From Trametopsis cervina (Eukaryota; Basidiomycota; Agaricomycetes; Polyporales; Irpicaceae): 64,000 nt of DNA. Positions 1 through 10,038 of the stretch are shown here, one piece after another. The stretch is from positions 448,077-512,076 of the forward strand of contig MU278366.1 of assembly GCA_022385755.1 (NCBI GenBank). The letters run 5' to 3'. The notes under the pieces were generated by a model that saw nothing but the letters and a program-made list of their open reading frames with translations, was not told where the DNA came from and searched no databases. A program made the translations under genes and the position numbers. Position 1 is the first letter of the stretch. Each line of letters starts with the position of its first letter.

Positions 1-1275
1 ATCGAGCGGAATTGGCGGCGAGGGCGGTGCGAAGTGAGGACATTGTCCGGGCACACGGATGGCGTCATGTGTCTACAATTTAGCGAATCCCTCGAACATC
101 CGGCGTTTCCGATCCTCATTACCGGGTCGTATGACCGCACTGCGCGCGTGTGGAATTTGGAGACCGGGCGCGAGATTCATTGTCTGACGGGCCACACTCG
201 GGCGGTGAGGGCGCTGCAGTTCGACGCGTGCAAGCTGATTACGGGAAGCATGGACCATACGATGCGCGTGTGGGACTGGCGGACTGGCAAGTGTCTGCGC
301 ACACTCGAGGGCCACACGGAAGGCGTCGTGTGCCTGAATTTTGACTCGAATGTCCTTGCGAGCGGGAGCGTCGACACAACAGTCAAGGTGTGGAACCTGC
401 GCAGTGGCGAATGCTTCACTCTCCGCGGTCACCGTGACTGGGTCAACGCCGTCCAGCTGTGGAACTCCAATGGTTCCAGCGCATGCTCACCGAACGAGAA
501 GACTGGCGTGGTAGAGGGCAGTCTGTCTCCGCGCGGCGCTGGGTGTTCGATGCCGACGATCGACCCCGGCGAGATGCTCTTCTCCGCTTCCGACGATGGC
601 TCCATCCGGCTTTGGGACCTGGCGCGTAGGACGTGCATCCGACAGTTCCTGGGCCACGTTGGTCAAGTGCAGAGTCTGAAGCTGCTGATGGTGGATGAAG
701 CCTGCGAGGACGACGCGGATGAGACTGCACAAACGGCGGAACAGTCGTCGCTTGCCCGTGTTCCCGCTCCTGCACCTGCTCCCGTCACCACTATCCACGA
801 CCCGACCACTGTACCCGGATTCGACCCGTATGCATACCGTGTAGATCCGAACCACGCGCCCGTGTCACGGATGATCGTACATCGGCAGGACACGACGGAC
901 GAGCTGAAGGGCAAGGAGATAGCAGCCGCAGTCGCCACCGAGCGCACAAGCAAAACCGTGACGAAGCGCACAAAACCAGTGCTGATCTCGGGGAGTCTTG
1001 ACAACACGATCAAGATGTGGGACATCGAGAGCGCAAAGACGGTACAGACGCTGTTTGGGCACATCGAGGGCGTGTGGGCAGTGGCGAGCGACAAGCTGCG
1101 GATGGTGAGCGGGAGCCACGACCGGACGATCAAGGTGTGGGCGCGCGAAGAGGGGCGATGCACGGCGACGCTTGTTGGGCATCGAGGAGCGGTGACTTGT
1201 CTTGCCCTCGGGGAAGACAAGATCGTGTCTGGTTCGGACGATGGTGATGTGAGGATATGGAGCTTCAGCGGATGA
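1..1275 (+). CDS. Met30/SconB-type F-box WD40 protein, C-terminal part (5' truncated by window edge)
   Basis: The frame is open from base 1 and runs to the TGA at 1273-1275 without an intron, so the start and the F-box lie to the left of the window. The first residues, IERNWRRGRC, match the linker that follows the F-box in fungal SCF substrate receptors. At least seven WD40 blades follow, with repeated GHTDGV, GHTRAV, GHTEGV, GHRDWVNAV, GHVGQV, GHIEGVWAV and GHRGAV starts. The GHRDWVNAV and GHVGQVQS blades, and the long insert between the fifth and sixth blades (about residues 220-320), fit Met30/SconB better than Cdc4. Family role (known): the receptor subunit of an SCF ubiquitin ligase that controls sulphur assimilation regulators. 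The specific assignment is inferred from blade sequences; another F-box WD40 protein remains possible. Confidence 0.8.
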   Translation: MERNWRRGRCEVRTLSGHTDGVMCLQFSESLEHPAFPILITGSYDRTARVWNLETGREIHCLTGHTRAVRALQFDACKLITGSMDHTMRVWDWRTGKCLRTLEGHTEGVVCLNFDSNVLASGSVDTTVKVWNLRSGECFTLRGHRDWVNAVQLWNSNGSSACSPNEKTGVVEGSLSPRGAGCSMPTIDPGEMLFSASDDGSIRLWDLARRTCIRQFLGHVGQVQSLKLLMVDEACEDDADETAQTAEQSSLARVPAPAPAPVTTIHDPTTVPGFDPYAYRVDPNHAPVSRMIVHRQDTTDELKGKEIAAAVATERTSKTVTKRTKPVLISGSLDNTIKMWDIESAKTVQTLFGHIEGVWAVASDKLRMVSGSHDRTIKVWAREEGRCTATLVGHRGAVTCLALGEDKIVSGSDDGDVRIWSFSG

Positions 1276-1574
1276 CCGAGCTCTCGTGCTATTTGGAGAC
1301 CTTTTTTCTTTCTTTCTGTGCGTTTCGTCAGGCTCTTACTATACTAGATCACGTCGGCATTGGCTGTACTTTTATCATTATGATTATTCGTGGTGACTGT
1401 GTTTTCGGAACGCATGGTTGTCCTTACTTTGTAATATAGCATTTGTATCATCCGAACCGGTTTTGAAATAGCAACTAGATCATAACATCATATGTGTGGG
1501 AGTACATCATAAGTATGCATAGCATTGAGAACTTGTAGTCTACGATACAAGAAACTACAACTATAGGACTACTT
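1276..1574. other. 3' flank of the WD40 gene
   Basis: AT-richer non-coding sequence after the WD40 stop, with T-rich runs just downstream (about 1300-1320). No RNA gene or convincing reading frame is seen before the repeat element that begins near 1575. Confidence 0.5.
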
Positions 1575-2238
1575 GCGCATGTTGGTTTCCCGAGCCACTT
1601 TAAGCCAAAGTGGCTGTCGGTGTCAAGGTACTTATCCCGAGGACCACGAAAAGGTCTGCGCTACCAGCTCGAAGCCAGCATACCTCGGGGTTTTGAGCCC
1701 TTCTTAGTTTCCCTCGTCTCCAGAGCTAGCAAACCCACGAAGGGATGCCCCGCATCCGGCAAGGTACTTATCCCAGGAACCACGAAAAGGTAGGGTCATC
1801 GGACAGCGCGAAGCTGCCGATATCCCGGGGTATATGGAAAAACGAGAATGCGCATGTTGGTTTCCCCCGCAGTGATGCGGGGTACTTATCTCGAGGACCA
1901 CGAAAAGGTCTGCGCAAGTGCAGCACGAAGCTGACACCATCCCTCGAGGTTTTGAGCCCTTCTTAGTTTCCCTCGTCTCCAGAGCTAGCAAACCCACGAA
2001 GGGATGCCCCGCATCCGGCAAGGTACTTATCCCAGGAACCACGAAAAGGTAGGGTCATCGGACAGCGCGAAGCTGCCGATATCCCGGGGTATATGGAAAA
2101 ACGAGAATGCGCATGTTGGTTTCCCCCGCAGCGACTGACTGCTCGCGAAGAGACAGTCGAACCGCTGTGAGGTACTTATCCCGAGGACCACGAAAAGGTC
2201 TGCGCCGATGCAGCACGAAGCTGCACCGTACCTCGGGA
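1575..2238 (+). repeat. Five-unit tandem array of structured hairpin repeats
   Basis: Five units share a core that begins GGTACTTATC and contains CCACGAAAAGGT; the cores start near 1627, 1764, 1881, 2022 and 2171. Each unit is preceded by a hairpin of different sequence: 1593-1615 (9-bp arms), 1743-1757, 1865-1882, the copy at about 2002-2016, and 2132-2159. Each is followed by a second small hairpin with a loop of about five bases ending in CGAA. In units 1, 3 and 5 a 7-bp stem encloses the core: CCCGAGG (1636-1642) with CCTCGGG (1683-1689), CTCGAGG (1890-1896) with CCTCGAG (1942-1948), and CCCGAGG (2180-2186) with CCTCGGG (2231-2237). Stem bases change together. Units 2 and 4 keep the core and hairpins but not a clean outer stem. 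No long coding frame with protein-like composition is present. Confidence 0.85.
1691..2131 (+). repeat. Near-identical 182-bp direct duplication inside the array
   Basis: Bases 1691-1872 recur at 1950-2131, an offset of 259 bp, with essentially no differences seen by eye. The duplicated block spans units 2 and 4 and their flanks. Its high identity, against the diverged units 1, 3 and 5, indicates a recent segmental duplication within an older array. Confidence 0.85.
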
Positions 2239-2661
2239 AGGAACCAGCCCCAGTTGACACCATAAATCTACGAGCGAAAGAGAGTGGTTAGTATCGCAAG
2301 GTCGGCAAGGAAGAGGAAGGAAGACTCACGGTTCGCATGCAAGACCTCCGCTAAACAGGTCCGCGAGGCGGGCCCACCCCCGGACCATCCTAACCCAGCT
2401 GTAAAAAAGAAGAGGCTCGGCTGAAGGACATGTTCAGCGCAGTGTGTAAAACAAAGCAAAGAAAGACCTTAGACGACGTTCGAACTTCCGGAGCTCATCA
2501 GGGCCATGACCCCCTTCCCGCAAGCCCGTCAGCCGTCGCGCCGCCCTCGGTCTCACCTCATCAGTCCTAGTCCCGGTCCTCGGTCCTCGCGCGCAGTGTT
2601 GTCGTCGGTCGGCCAACCTAGCAAAGAGGGGAAGAAGGGGTGGGACTAGCCCGGTCAGTGC
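2239..2661 (+). repeat. Tail of the dispersed repeat element, homologous to 60250-60650 inverted
   Basis: This stretch follows the last hairpin unit and aligns, with gaps, to the reverse complement of 60250-60650. Shared blocks include GGCGGGCCCACCCC (near 2370), a GACGTTC block near 2475, CATGACCCC near 2506, CCTCGCGCGCAGTGTTG near 2585 and GTCGGTCGGCCA near 2606. Order and spacing are kept, so unit(s) plus tail form one dispersed element. No terminal inverted repeats or transposase gene were seen. Confidence 0.75.
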
Positions 2662-2990
2662 GATAATGTATAGTCCGTAACAATATTGCGAGTCAAGTAA
2701 TAGTCCGTATCATGAATCCAAAAGCGAAGCGTACCACGACTCTTTTTTTGTTTTTATTTATGAGATGTTTTTTGGGTTTTATAATGTGCAGTCGAAACGG
2801 TCGAACGGTCGGGTCGGCAACCGGATCGCAGGGCATCAGACGACAGTTGCGCACCTGCCGCCCTCCACCCTCCCCGGCGGGCCCCCCAGATCCAGCCTCG
2901 GACGAACAGCTGTGCGCACTGCCCGCCCTCGGCGTTCACCAGAGGCCCCCCATTATAATTGGACAAGAACTTCTCGCGAGCGAGCCGCGA

Positions 2991-3272
2991 TTAGAACTTG
3001 TCGGAACGGACGGCGAGGATGTGACGGCGGTGCTCCTGCATCTCGTAACCTTCTCTCCTGTACTTGATTTCGGACCGGGCCTGAGCGACCGCGAGCGAAA
3101 GAAGGGGGATCGAAGACTTCAAGACCGGGATGGGAGTCGCCTTGGGAGCTGGTGCGGGGTACATGAGGTTAACGGAACGGTACACAATGGCAGGGTTCGA
3201 ACGCGCAGCGTCGAGGGAAACCAGACCCGGCTGGTTGTACAGGGAAGAAAACGGAACGTGAGTGTAAGACAT
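2991..3272 (-). CDS. Small hypothetical protein (93 aa)
   Basis: Single-exon frame of 93 codons. Its ATG (3272-3270) lies in a favourable fungal start context (ACA immediately before ATG) after a C/T-rich leader. The protein begins MSYTHVPFSS, has a Pro/Ala-rich middle (YPAPAPKATP, about residues 38-47) and ends in a basic, helical-looking tail with RREGYEMQEHRRH. There is no signal peptide or clear membrane segment. I do not recognise the family. The opposite strand carries a longer open frame (2712-3284) of low-complexity composition, judged a shadow. Function unknown; moderate confidence that it is a real gene. Confidence 0.45.
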   Translation of the reverse strand: MSYTHVPFSSLYNQPGLVSLDAARSNPAIVYRSVNLMYPAPAPKATPIPVLKSSIPLLSLAVAQARSEIKYRREGYEMQEHRRHILAVRSDKF

Positions 3273-3455
3273 TGTGAATGTTAGGAATGGGGATGTGGAA
3301 CGGGGAAAGGATACTTAGGTGAGGGATTGTGGTGAGAGGCTCGACGCTTTTATTCTCTCTATGCCCACAGGGGCTGGCATCGGCTACCCATCTTGGTGGT
3401 TGACCGTGGCGGCGGCTGACCATCCTCGTCAGTGATTCATGAACTCGTTCGCGTC

Positions 3456-3504
3456 TTTCACATGATAAGAAGCCTGCTTAAGATAGGCTTCTTATCATGT
3501 GAAA
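3456..3504. repeat. Perfect 20-bp inverted repeat with 9-bp loop
   Basis: Arms 3456-3475 and 3485-3504 are exact reverse complements, separated by 9 bases. In RNA this would be a very stable hairpin; in DNA it could extrude as a cruciform. It lies between the small gene at 2991-3272 and the rightward gene ending at 4623. It could be a solo hairpin from a mobile element or a terminator-like structure; its role is unknown. Confidence 0.9.
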
Positions 3505-4239
3505 TACGTGATCGAGGAAAGAAGCAGCTTCCAAGTGTCAGCCCCCAAGGCGCGTAGAACAACTGAACCGACTCCTGGTCTGCGGCTGCCCCGTCGTGGG
3601 TCGCCGAATACTTTATCGCGACTACAACGAAGCGACATGTAGTAGTTGCGCCAGACTCTGGTGACATTTAGGAGTTATCCTGCATTGTGGTGGTGAAGGC
3701 TATGTACATCCACGTCTTCGCGGTGCAGGTACAAGTTGTGATTAGACGCCCCTCCAGTTTGAACCACAACGCCACAACGCTGGCGCTAACCAGCTACGCT
3801 AGCCCAATCCCCCTACCTCGACGTCTCAAATATGAGAGGTGTACGAGACGTATCCTGCGCGAGTATTGGGTCGATAAATCACATGAATCCAATTGTGAGA
3901 CAGGAGACCCCCTGAAGGCATTCCATCGGGTCTTTCTGGGATTCGAGACCACGCCACGGTCACGATCATAATTGCTGACCTCAACCTTGCAGCCTGGCAG
4001 CCGCCTGCGTGCGGGGAGGAACATATAGTGACCCGCGTTGTGTCTACAACGTCAGGCATACAGGTAGAACCAGTCCAACAAGCTCTTCACCTCCCCGCCT
4101 CGCCAAGCTCGATAACGACGTTCAAGACTCGCCGTCGACTACTCACTCCTTCCAAACCAGCTTTGAAGACCAATGTTAGGCGGTCTCACCCCTCGTATGT
4201 TTCACCTCTTCTTTACGCAGTCATTTACGCAGTCGAAAG
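3505..4239. other. Non-coding or unresolved 5' region
   Basis: No convincing coding frame. The right end (about 4030-4239) probably holds the first exon(s) and introns of the membrane protein that ends at 4623. Candidate acceptors ending in CGCAG are at 4220 and 4232, but no start and donor pair in the right phase could be fixed. Confidence 0.4.
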
Positions 4240-4623
4240 ATCCTGACCCAACTCCATCTAGTCGGCGCGACTTTTGTGGGCATACTTCTCGTCCTTATAA
4301 CCGCCGGCGTTGCCTCAGCCATATATTACTCCGTTCTGGCCCCGCATATGGCACAAAGAAGACGTCGTCGTGCTGAGGAAGCTGGAAATACCACAGTCGA
4401 CTCGGCCTCGCCTGGCAGCATTTACTCCCCGTACCTGGATCACACCGCCCAGGGGCTTATCACGCCGAACCTGGCAGAAGAGAAGAACATGTATGCGGAG
4501 ATGTTCGTGAAAGAGGATGACAGTCGGGATATGTGTCTGACACCTCCTGCACCGATCTACGCGATGGACAAGAGGGGCCGTCTCTCCACGTCGACGCAAG
4601 ATGGGATTTGGTGGGTTGTGTAG
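4240..4623 (+). CDS. Small single-pass membrane protein, 3' exon (5' end unresolved)
   Basis: The open frame reads into a hydrophobic segment (VGILLVLITAGVASAIYYSV) followed by a strongly basic run, QRRRRR. A Ser/Pro/acidic tail of about 90 residues ends at the TAG at 4621-4623. This is the layout of a signal-anchor or single-pass protein whose cytosolic side follows the basic run. The frame has no ATG before its upstream stop at 4177-4179, so the start must lie in an upstream exon. Its stop is 181 bp from the convergent end of the complex I gene. I do not recognise the family. Confidence 0.5.
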   Translation: MLTQLHLVGATFVGILLVLITAGVASAIYYSVLAPHMAQRRRRRAEEAGNTTVDSASPGSIYSPYLDHTAQGLITPNLAEEKNMYAEMFVKEDDSRDMCLTPPAPIYAMDKRGRLSTSTQDGIWWVV

Positions 4624-4803
4624 GGTGGCACGGGCTTATGAACATGACGCTTCGACCTGAATGATGAGTCACTTGACGAATATCCATACGCACCAGGATT
4701 TGTAATGACCTGATTCTTTTCCAAACCGCGAAGGCCATGTAACGAGAGCAACGAGTGTCGTTTGTTGTCAAATATATCTCTCACAAGCGACAAGTAATAG
4801 TGT

Positions 4804-5850
4804 CTATTGGAACTCAGGCACGCAGTGCTCGCCAGGACCATATGGCTAGTATAGAGGTGTTCAGTGCGACTCTTGCAGAACCATTTATACGACATGCGTA
4901 CCTTCGATGTGAGCGCCGTCAAACCAGCAGAGTTCTCGCTGGTATGGCGACCGCTCTGCGGACCAGGCTTTGGCTTTTCACCCTTCTTGAACGCATCGAG
5001 GAGCTTAGTCGTCAGCTGCGGTGTAAGGTCCTCCTGCAACGAGAACAGATACGTTAGACTGTTGCGCGCGCCTCAAGAAATCAGACGAAGAACGCACATA
5101 GAAATCATCCCCAACGACCAACATCGGTGCATTACTGCACGCCCCCTGGCATTCAACCTCGATAACAGTGAACTTCCCGTCCTTTGTTGTCTCTCCAGGC
5201 TTGATTCCTCCAAGGTCGTGGCAGACGGTGTCAAGGATGTCGTATGCTCCGCGCAACATGCACGGCGTCGTTGTGCAGACCTGGACAAAGTGCTCGCCTA
5301 TCGGCTCACTGCACCAAACATTGGCATATCAAGGCGCGCTCATAAGCTTGCTCGGGCAGGGCACACGTACCGGTTGAACATAGTGTAGAAAGTCGCGACC
5401 TCGTACACACGCATGGGCGGCATCTCCAGCAGCTTCGCTACGTAGTTCATGACGCTTATGCTTGTCCATCCTTTGTTTTGCCGCTGACCGAGGTCGAGAA
5501 GTGGGATGACGGCAGCTTTCTTATACTGGGGAGGGTAGCGAGAGATGATTTCCTGTGCTCGCTTCAGGTTGTCGGGGTTGAACTCAAAGGGGATCTGTCT
5601 TTTTGTTCGAAACGGGCACGCTTAATAAAAGTGAAGTTGATGCACCTTTGGGTTGTTGTATGTAGTATCACGGTGCTGTTAGGCAGAAAGGCCAGGTGAG
5701 ATAGGGTTCACGCTTATGAATGTACCCAGGGATCAGACGTACGACGAAGAGAGCATCCGACCGACGCGCTGGCGTCGTCGAGATCTTCCTGACCGCCGTA
5801 CGCGCCTGCGCAGGTCTTGAAAGTTGCTTTGCGAGACGTGCAGCGAACAT
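4804..5850 (-). CDS. nuo-24: NADH:ubiquinone oxidoreductase 24-kDa subunit (NDUFV2/nuo-24), mitochondrial
   Basis: Six exons join in phase: 5850-5743, 5675-5646, 5594-5371, 5308-5098, 5033-4902 and 4845-4804, giving about 248 residues, the usual length for the family. The first exon is a typical mitochondrial presequence, [13 protein letters not shown], rich in Arg, Ala and Ser and free of acids. The mature part carries [30 protein letters not shown] and [12 protein letters not shown]. Its 2Fe-2S ligands lie in VCTTTPCML and [11 protein letters not shown]. Family role (known): peripheral-arm subunit of respiratory complex I holding cluster N1a beside the FMN subunit. The final 42-nt exon encodes [13 protein letters not shown], a conserved C-terminus. 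Confidence is very high. Confidence 0.97.
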
Positions 5851-6100
5851 GGCCGACCTTTGCAGGCGAAGAATTTGGGTGAGGATGTGTCGGTGCGGAC
5901 GAGCGTGAAGTCACGGAGCGGCAGTTGCCAGTTGGGCTCGCCACGTGAGAACGCAAAACGTCGCTTCTCATTGGTCGATGAGGGGCGCTGCGAAATCGAC
6001 TCTCGTGCATGGCAAACTGCACTGGAGCCACAATGAAATAGATGGTCAAGAACATGTACATGCAGCTATGTCCGAATTGAAAATAGTATGGATGAGTGCA

Positions 6101-7941
6101 TTAATCATCTCCTTGTCCGTCGTCAATGCCATACATTCCCTCCCCTCCCTCCGGCAGCCGTTCAATCACGTACTGGACGTCCTCCTTCAAGTCTTCACAA
6201 TACCGCTCTTGAACCACATGTCAGTGTCAGTGTCATCGCGTGGCTTTCGTTCACATACCAAGTGGAAGGTCAAACTTGTCCAGACCAAACGGCATCTCAA
6301 TCTCGTCAGCGATACCCTCGATACCCATGAGTGTGAACGCGACGCAAGTGACCACTGGTATCATTCCCCATCCAAGGTCCTTGATAAGCGTGAATGGCAG
6401 GGAGAATAGATACAGTGTCACAGTTTGCTTCAGATGGATGCTGTATGAGCGCGGAATTGGCGTGTTTGCAACACGCTCCATGTTACCGAGGCCATCTACC
6501 ATCTGCTGAATACTACACATAAGAGATGTCATCAATTACTTGTACCTCAGGAAGATAGAGAATTCCCACATAGTGTTGAGCGCGTTGGCACCCGCGGGGC
6601 CAACTGTCTCCAGGTAGCCATCTCGCTTGAACTTGAAAATCGCGCGGCCGAGCTCGTGAGCAATCCTACATATTATAGTTCAGTTCATGTTACTTATGTT
6701 TGCCAGTGAAAGAAAAGCGCACACTAGCGGAAGCGGAGTTGTCAAGTTCTCTGGTGCAGGATGGAAGTCAATTGTGGAATGCAAAGCACTTGACAGCAAC
6801 GGAGTCGTCGAAGTCTTCACACCAGGTTGCTTCAACCGATCCTTGCTCCGCTTCACCTTGAGGCGTTTCGTCGCGTCAGCTTGGCTTGACCCTTCGATGG
6901 AAGAACTCATTTGTGTTGGTGAGTCCTGTTCATCATCGCTGTTCACAATCGATCCTGTCTTCGACGTGTGCTCGGTGGCAGAGTATGACGTCCATGCCGA
7001 ATTCTTGCGCTTCGCTGACTCGACGAGCTTCACGATTGACGGAGGCAGGATCCCTGCGTAGTCTTCCCAGTTTAAGCCGTCTTCACCACGAAGATAGTGC
7101 TTTACTGCGAAGGCGTATGATACGCATAGTTTGATTGCCTGTACTTTCTTGCGCCGTAGGTCCTTAGCAGACAAGGTAGGAGAGGAAGAATTGACTGCCT
7201 TGGATTTCGGGTCATCAGGTGGCAGTACAGCGACATTAATCCAAATAAGCCTGGTCAGATTGCGGACCTGAACAACCGTGCAAGGGTTATACGCAGAGCT
7301 TCTGTGTTACGAAGGCGACTTACTTGAGAAATCATGGCCTGGAAATCCTTTCGGCCCTCCCAGTAACGGTCATACGAGGTACTGTACGGAAGAAGTAAGC
7401 TAACGTGGCCACAACAATTATGAAAGCCACCTACCCATTTCTGAAGACCAGGATCAAGCCCACCTGGCATGTTGCGATGAGGACGTATATGTAAATGCAA
7501 GAATACGGACATACCACGACAGAAAGCAAGGGAACAACCGCGTTCGGTAAAGCAACATCGTATCCATGATCCCACAAATAGGCCACAATGATAGCGAATA
7601 CGGTCACTGTAAGCACGGGTCCCAATATTCGGGGAAATATCTATAGCAACAGGAGTGAATAAACGATGCCGTGGGTGGGAGTAGATAAACCAAGGACATA
7701 CACTCCCTTTCAGACGAAGGACATCCGGGAGCCACGAGTACTGTAGTTCGAATCAGCAAGCCGGCACTCAAACAAGATGCTTCGCTTGCCTTCCTCAGTT
7801 GTTGTCTTGTGATGATCTTCTTCTATAGCAAGGTACATAAGCTAGCACAGTTCGTGGAGGCAGCGGAGTACATACCTTCACACCGGAGGCACCACTACTA
7901 GTGATCGTCTTGGTCGTCTTGATCGACAGAACGGATGCCAT
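6101..7941 (-). CDS. Bestrophin-like/UPF0187 membrane protein
   Basis: A multi-exon gene starting at ATG 7941-7939 (MASVLSIKTTK) and ending at TAA 6103-6101. Recognisable blocks in order: YSWLPDVLRLKGS (about 7710), the hydrophobic LGPVLTVTVFAIIVAYLW (about 7610), a VGLILVFRN helix, TSYDRYWEGRKDF (about 7370), a long charged insert (6700-7150), then PIPRSYSIHLKQTVTLYLF, IPVVTCVAFTLMGIEGIADE and NPFG/DLPL-type ends. These are hallmarks of the bestrophin/UPF0187 anion-channel-like family. The Ser/Lys-rich insert of about 100 residues between helices appears long for the family. Some introns were located only approximately. Role inferred: chloride or other anion conductance in an internal or plasma membrane. 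Confidence 0.85.
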
Positions 7942-8445
7942 TGCGACCGCGAGATATCAATTCCTCAAGCCACTTGTACGGTGTGGTCTGGTCTTCAAAT
8001 TCGTCGGTGAATGTCCGTTGTCGTAGTGCGGGTCGTGCAAGTTCGTAAAGGCTCGTCAGGAAGAACAATCAGAAACCCCTCTCGTCGTCAGAAGGAGTGG
8101 CTTGCGGCAAGTCAATACCGAGACTGCAGGTTGGGCAATATCAAAGGTGGCATCAACGGTCACGGTTGTGGCTGATCAAAGGCACAGCTGAACCAGTATA
8201 GGAAGATCGCCGATTTCGCGTAAACCGTCTCATCTCAGCAGAATGGAACCAAGCGTGCGTATTCAAAATATTGCGAGTACAGGAACGAACATTGCGTATA
8301 CAGTTGACGTAATATACAGAGAAAGCTTCAAAAGACAGGTTGAGAATACAAATCTACAAGGTCTTTGACAGGGTGAAGGTAGGCTGTAGAAGGGAAGCTG
8401 ATGTATCGTCCAGAGTCGTTGGATACATAACATAACGGAACATCC
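7942..8445. other. Intergenic region between two minus-strand genes
   Basis: This holds the promoter of the bestrophin-like gene and the 3' flank of the Ser/Pro-rich gene. No RNA gene, repeat or coding frame of note. Confidence 0.5.
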
Positions 8446-9587
8446 TCAACGGAAAAGGTTGAAGTAGCTTGGTGATGCAGCTCCGGTGCTATACTGTAGA
8501 GGCGAGGGTTCCACAGGACGAGCGGTCGTCAAAGGCCTTGTAGATGCATCGAGAATCACGGGTGATGCCAGTCCGCCAGATTGAGGCAGCGATAGACGGC
8601 GTGGTGATATGAGGCGGGGAGAAGAGGAGCCAGAGCCCAGAGCTTGCCGAGTGTAGGACAGCCTTCGAGGAAGAGCTGAAAGTGGGCGTCGCCGGAGAGA
8701 TTTGCCGGTCTGTGAGCGAGGTGAAGAGGCGAAAGAGGAAGACAATGCCATTTGTCGAGGAGCAACATCATCGGGCGTGTGTTGGATTCGACAGCGTTGC
8801 AATAGTAGTACATCTAAGCCAGTGACAGGATCGATGTTAATGGTACGAGGTAGAGCTTGACTTGACGTCTGGTCTTCCAGCGGCGTGAAAGGGTAACAAG
8901 ATAGTAACTGAGCAGCAGAGTTCTGACCTTCCAGAAAAAAAGTGGGACATAGGGGAGCTGATCGTTTGGCCTTCACGTTGGCCTGTCGAGGGGCTTGGGG
9001 AGGATTGATCTCCGCCTGCATGACTTGCCCCGCAGGCGTTCGTGGGAGGTTTGGGACATCAGGTAAGGAAAGATCTGAGACAGAGCTACACAACGACGGG
9101 GTCCCAGAGTCAGAGCAAACATCCGACGACGAAACGTCTCCCAGTGCCGCATCATAGAGCCAAGGAGGAGGCAGAGCAACATAAGAATCCAGCGCAGGTC
9201 TGTTGGAGGCGATACGACGTCGAGACATTGATGGCGAAATCGAACCGCAAGAACTAGAAGAGCCAGACGAGCCAAGAAGGGTACTAGTTTGAGACATGGG
9301 AGACCCAGGATATGATGAATAGTTTTGTGATGTGGGCAAACCGCCGACGTCTTGCCCGTCCTCATCTGGAGCGCAGTATGGGGGTTCAGAGTTCGCCCTA
9401 GGGATGAATGAATTTGATCTGTGTGTTCTTTGCCGTTCTCTTGAAGATACCGACGCCAACTCGGAGAGTGCAGCATACGAACCTGACAGCGCACTGAGCT
9501 TCAGTATAAGGATGCCAAGTGAAACGACTTACTGATGTCATACGAATCCAGTCTTCCTCCAATACGTACACGAATCACGTCCCGCAT
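8446..9587 (-). CDS. Ser/Pro-rich intrinsically disordered protein
   Basis: Two exons, 9587-9533 and 9482-8446, join across a 50-bp GT-AG intron. The ATG at 9587-9585 gives MRDVIRVRIGGRLDSYD, and the total is about 363 residues. Most of the protein is low complexity: SSGSSSSCGS near residue 90, many SP/TP sites, and basic Ser/Arg patches such as SMSRRRIASN and LRRRPLSALPRRLSYT that look like kinase sites. A short conserved-looking stretch (INIDPVTGLDVLLLQRCRIQ) sits in the middle. There is no signal peptide or membrane segment. It ends in YFNLFR. I do not recognise the family. It shares a 451-bp promoter region with the divergent gene at 10039. Confidence 0.7.
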
Positions 9588-10038
9588 AGTGAGTAGTTGG
9601 AATCGTCGTACAATGCTATCCCGGCGATGGCCTACGGTATGTCGGAAAGGGACCTTCGACATAGCTGCTGAACAGTTTGTGCCGCGGATTTATACTTCGA
9701 GAATACACACATACCTTGCAAGCGTGTGATGGCTAGATCATCCAACGAGTATCCATTCCGCCTCTTGACTGGCTTGTGCATGTACGGCATCCTCACGAGA
9801 TGAACGAGATGGGAGTGCGCTCCCTGATGGTGAAAGGCAAAGATTATACGCGAAGGGTTGGTGGTTTGAACCGTATTTGGTCCTATTTACGCAGATCGCG
9901 TCGTGACCAGTCGCGTATAGCAGTCACGCTGCGAATATGTCCATGCCTGATCTTCACTCTCACAACTAATCCTCATCGTACAGCGCGTTCTATGTTTTAG
10001 CGGATCATACTTTTGAACAGATTATTTCTATCGTCACC
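9588..10038. promoter_or_regulatory. Divergent intergenic (bidirectional promoter) region
   Basis: 451 bp between the ATG of the Ser/Pro-rich gene (leftward) and the ATG of the putative meiotic axis gene (rightward). No strong coding frame. A pyrimidine-rich stretch precedes the rightward start. Specific factor sites could not be assigned. Confidence 0.45.

Noticed and set aside
1575..2238. Hairpin array as a CRISPR array or hammerhead ribozyme
   Set aside because: The spacers are not unique sequences between identical repeats, the genome is eukaryotic, and no CUGAUGA/GAAA hammerhead core was found.
1704..2263. Overlapping minus-strand frames in the hairpin array that look like repeated protein segments (for example SWDKYLAGCGASLRG)
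   Set aside because: They are direct translations of the DNA repeats; the hairpin stems and loops explain the conservation, and no start, intron or family supports coding.
2712..3284. A 190-codon plus-strand frame opposite the small gene at 2991-3272
   Set aside because: Low-complexity, Arg/Gly-rich composition with no splice structure; the minus-strand frame has the better start context and composition.
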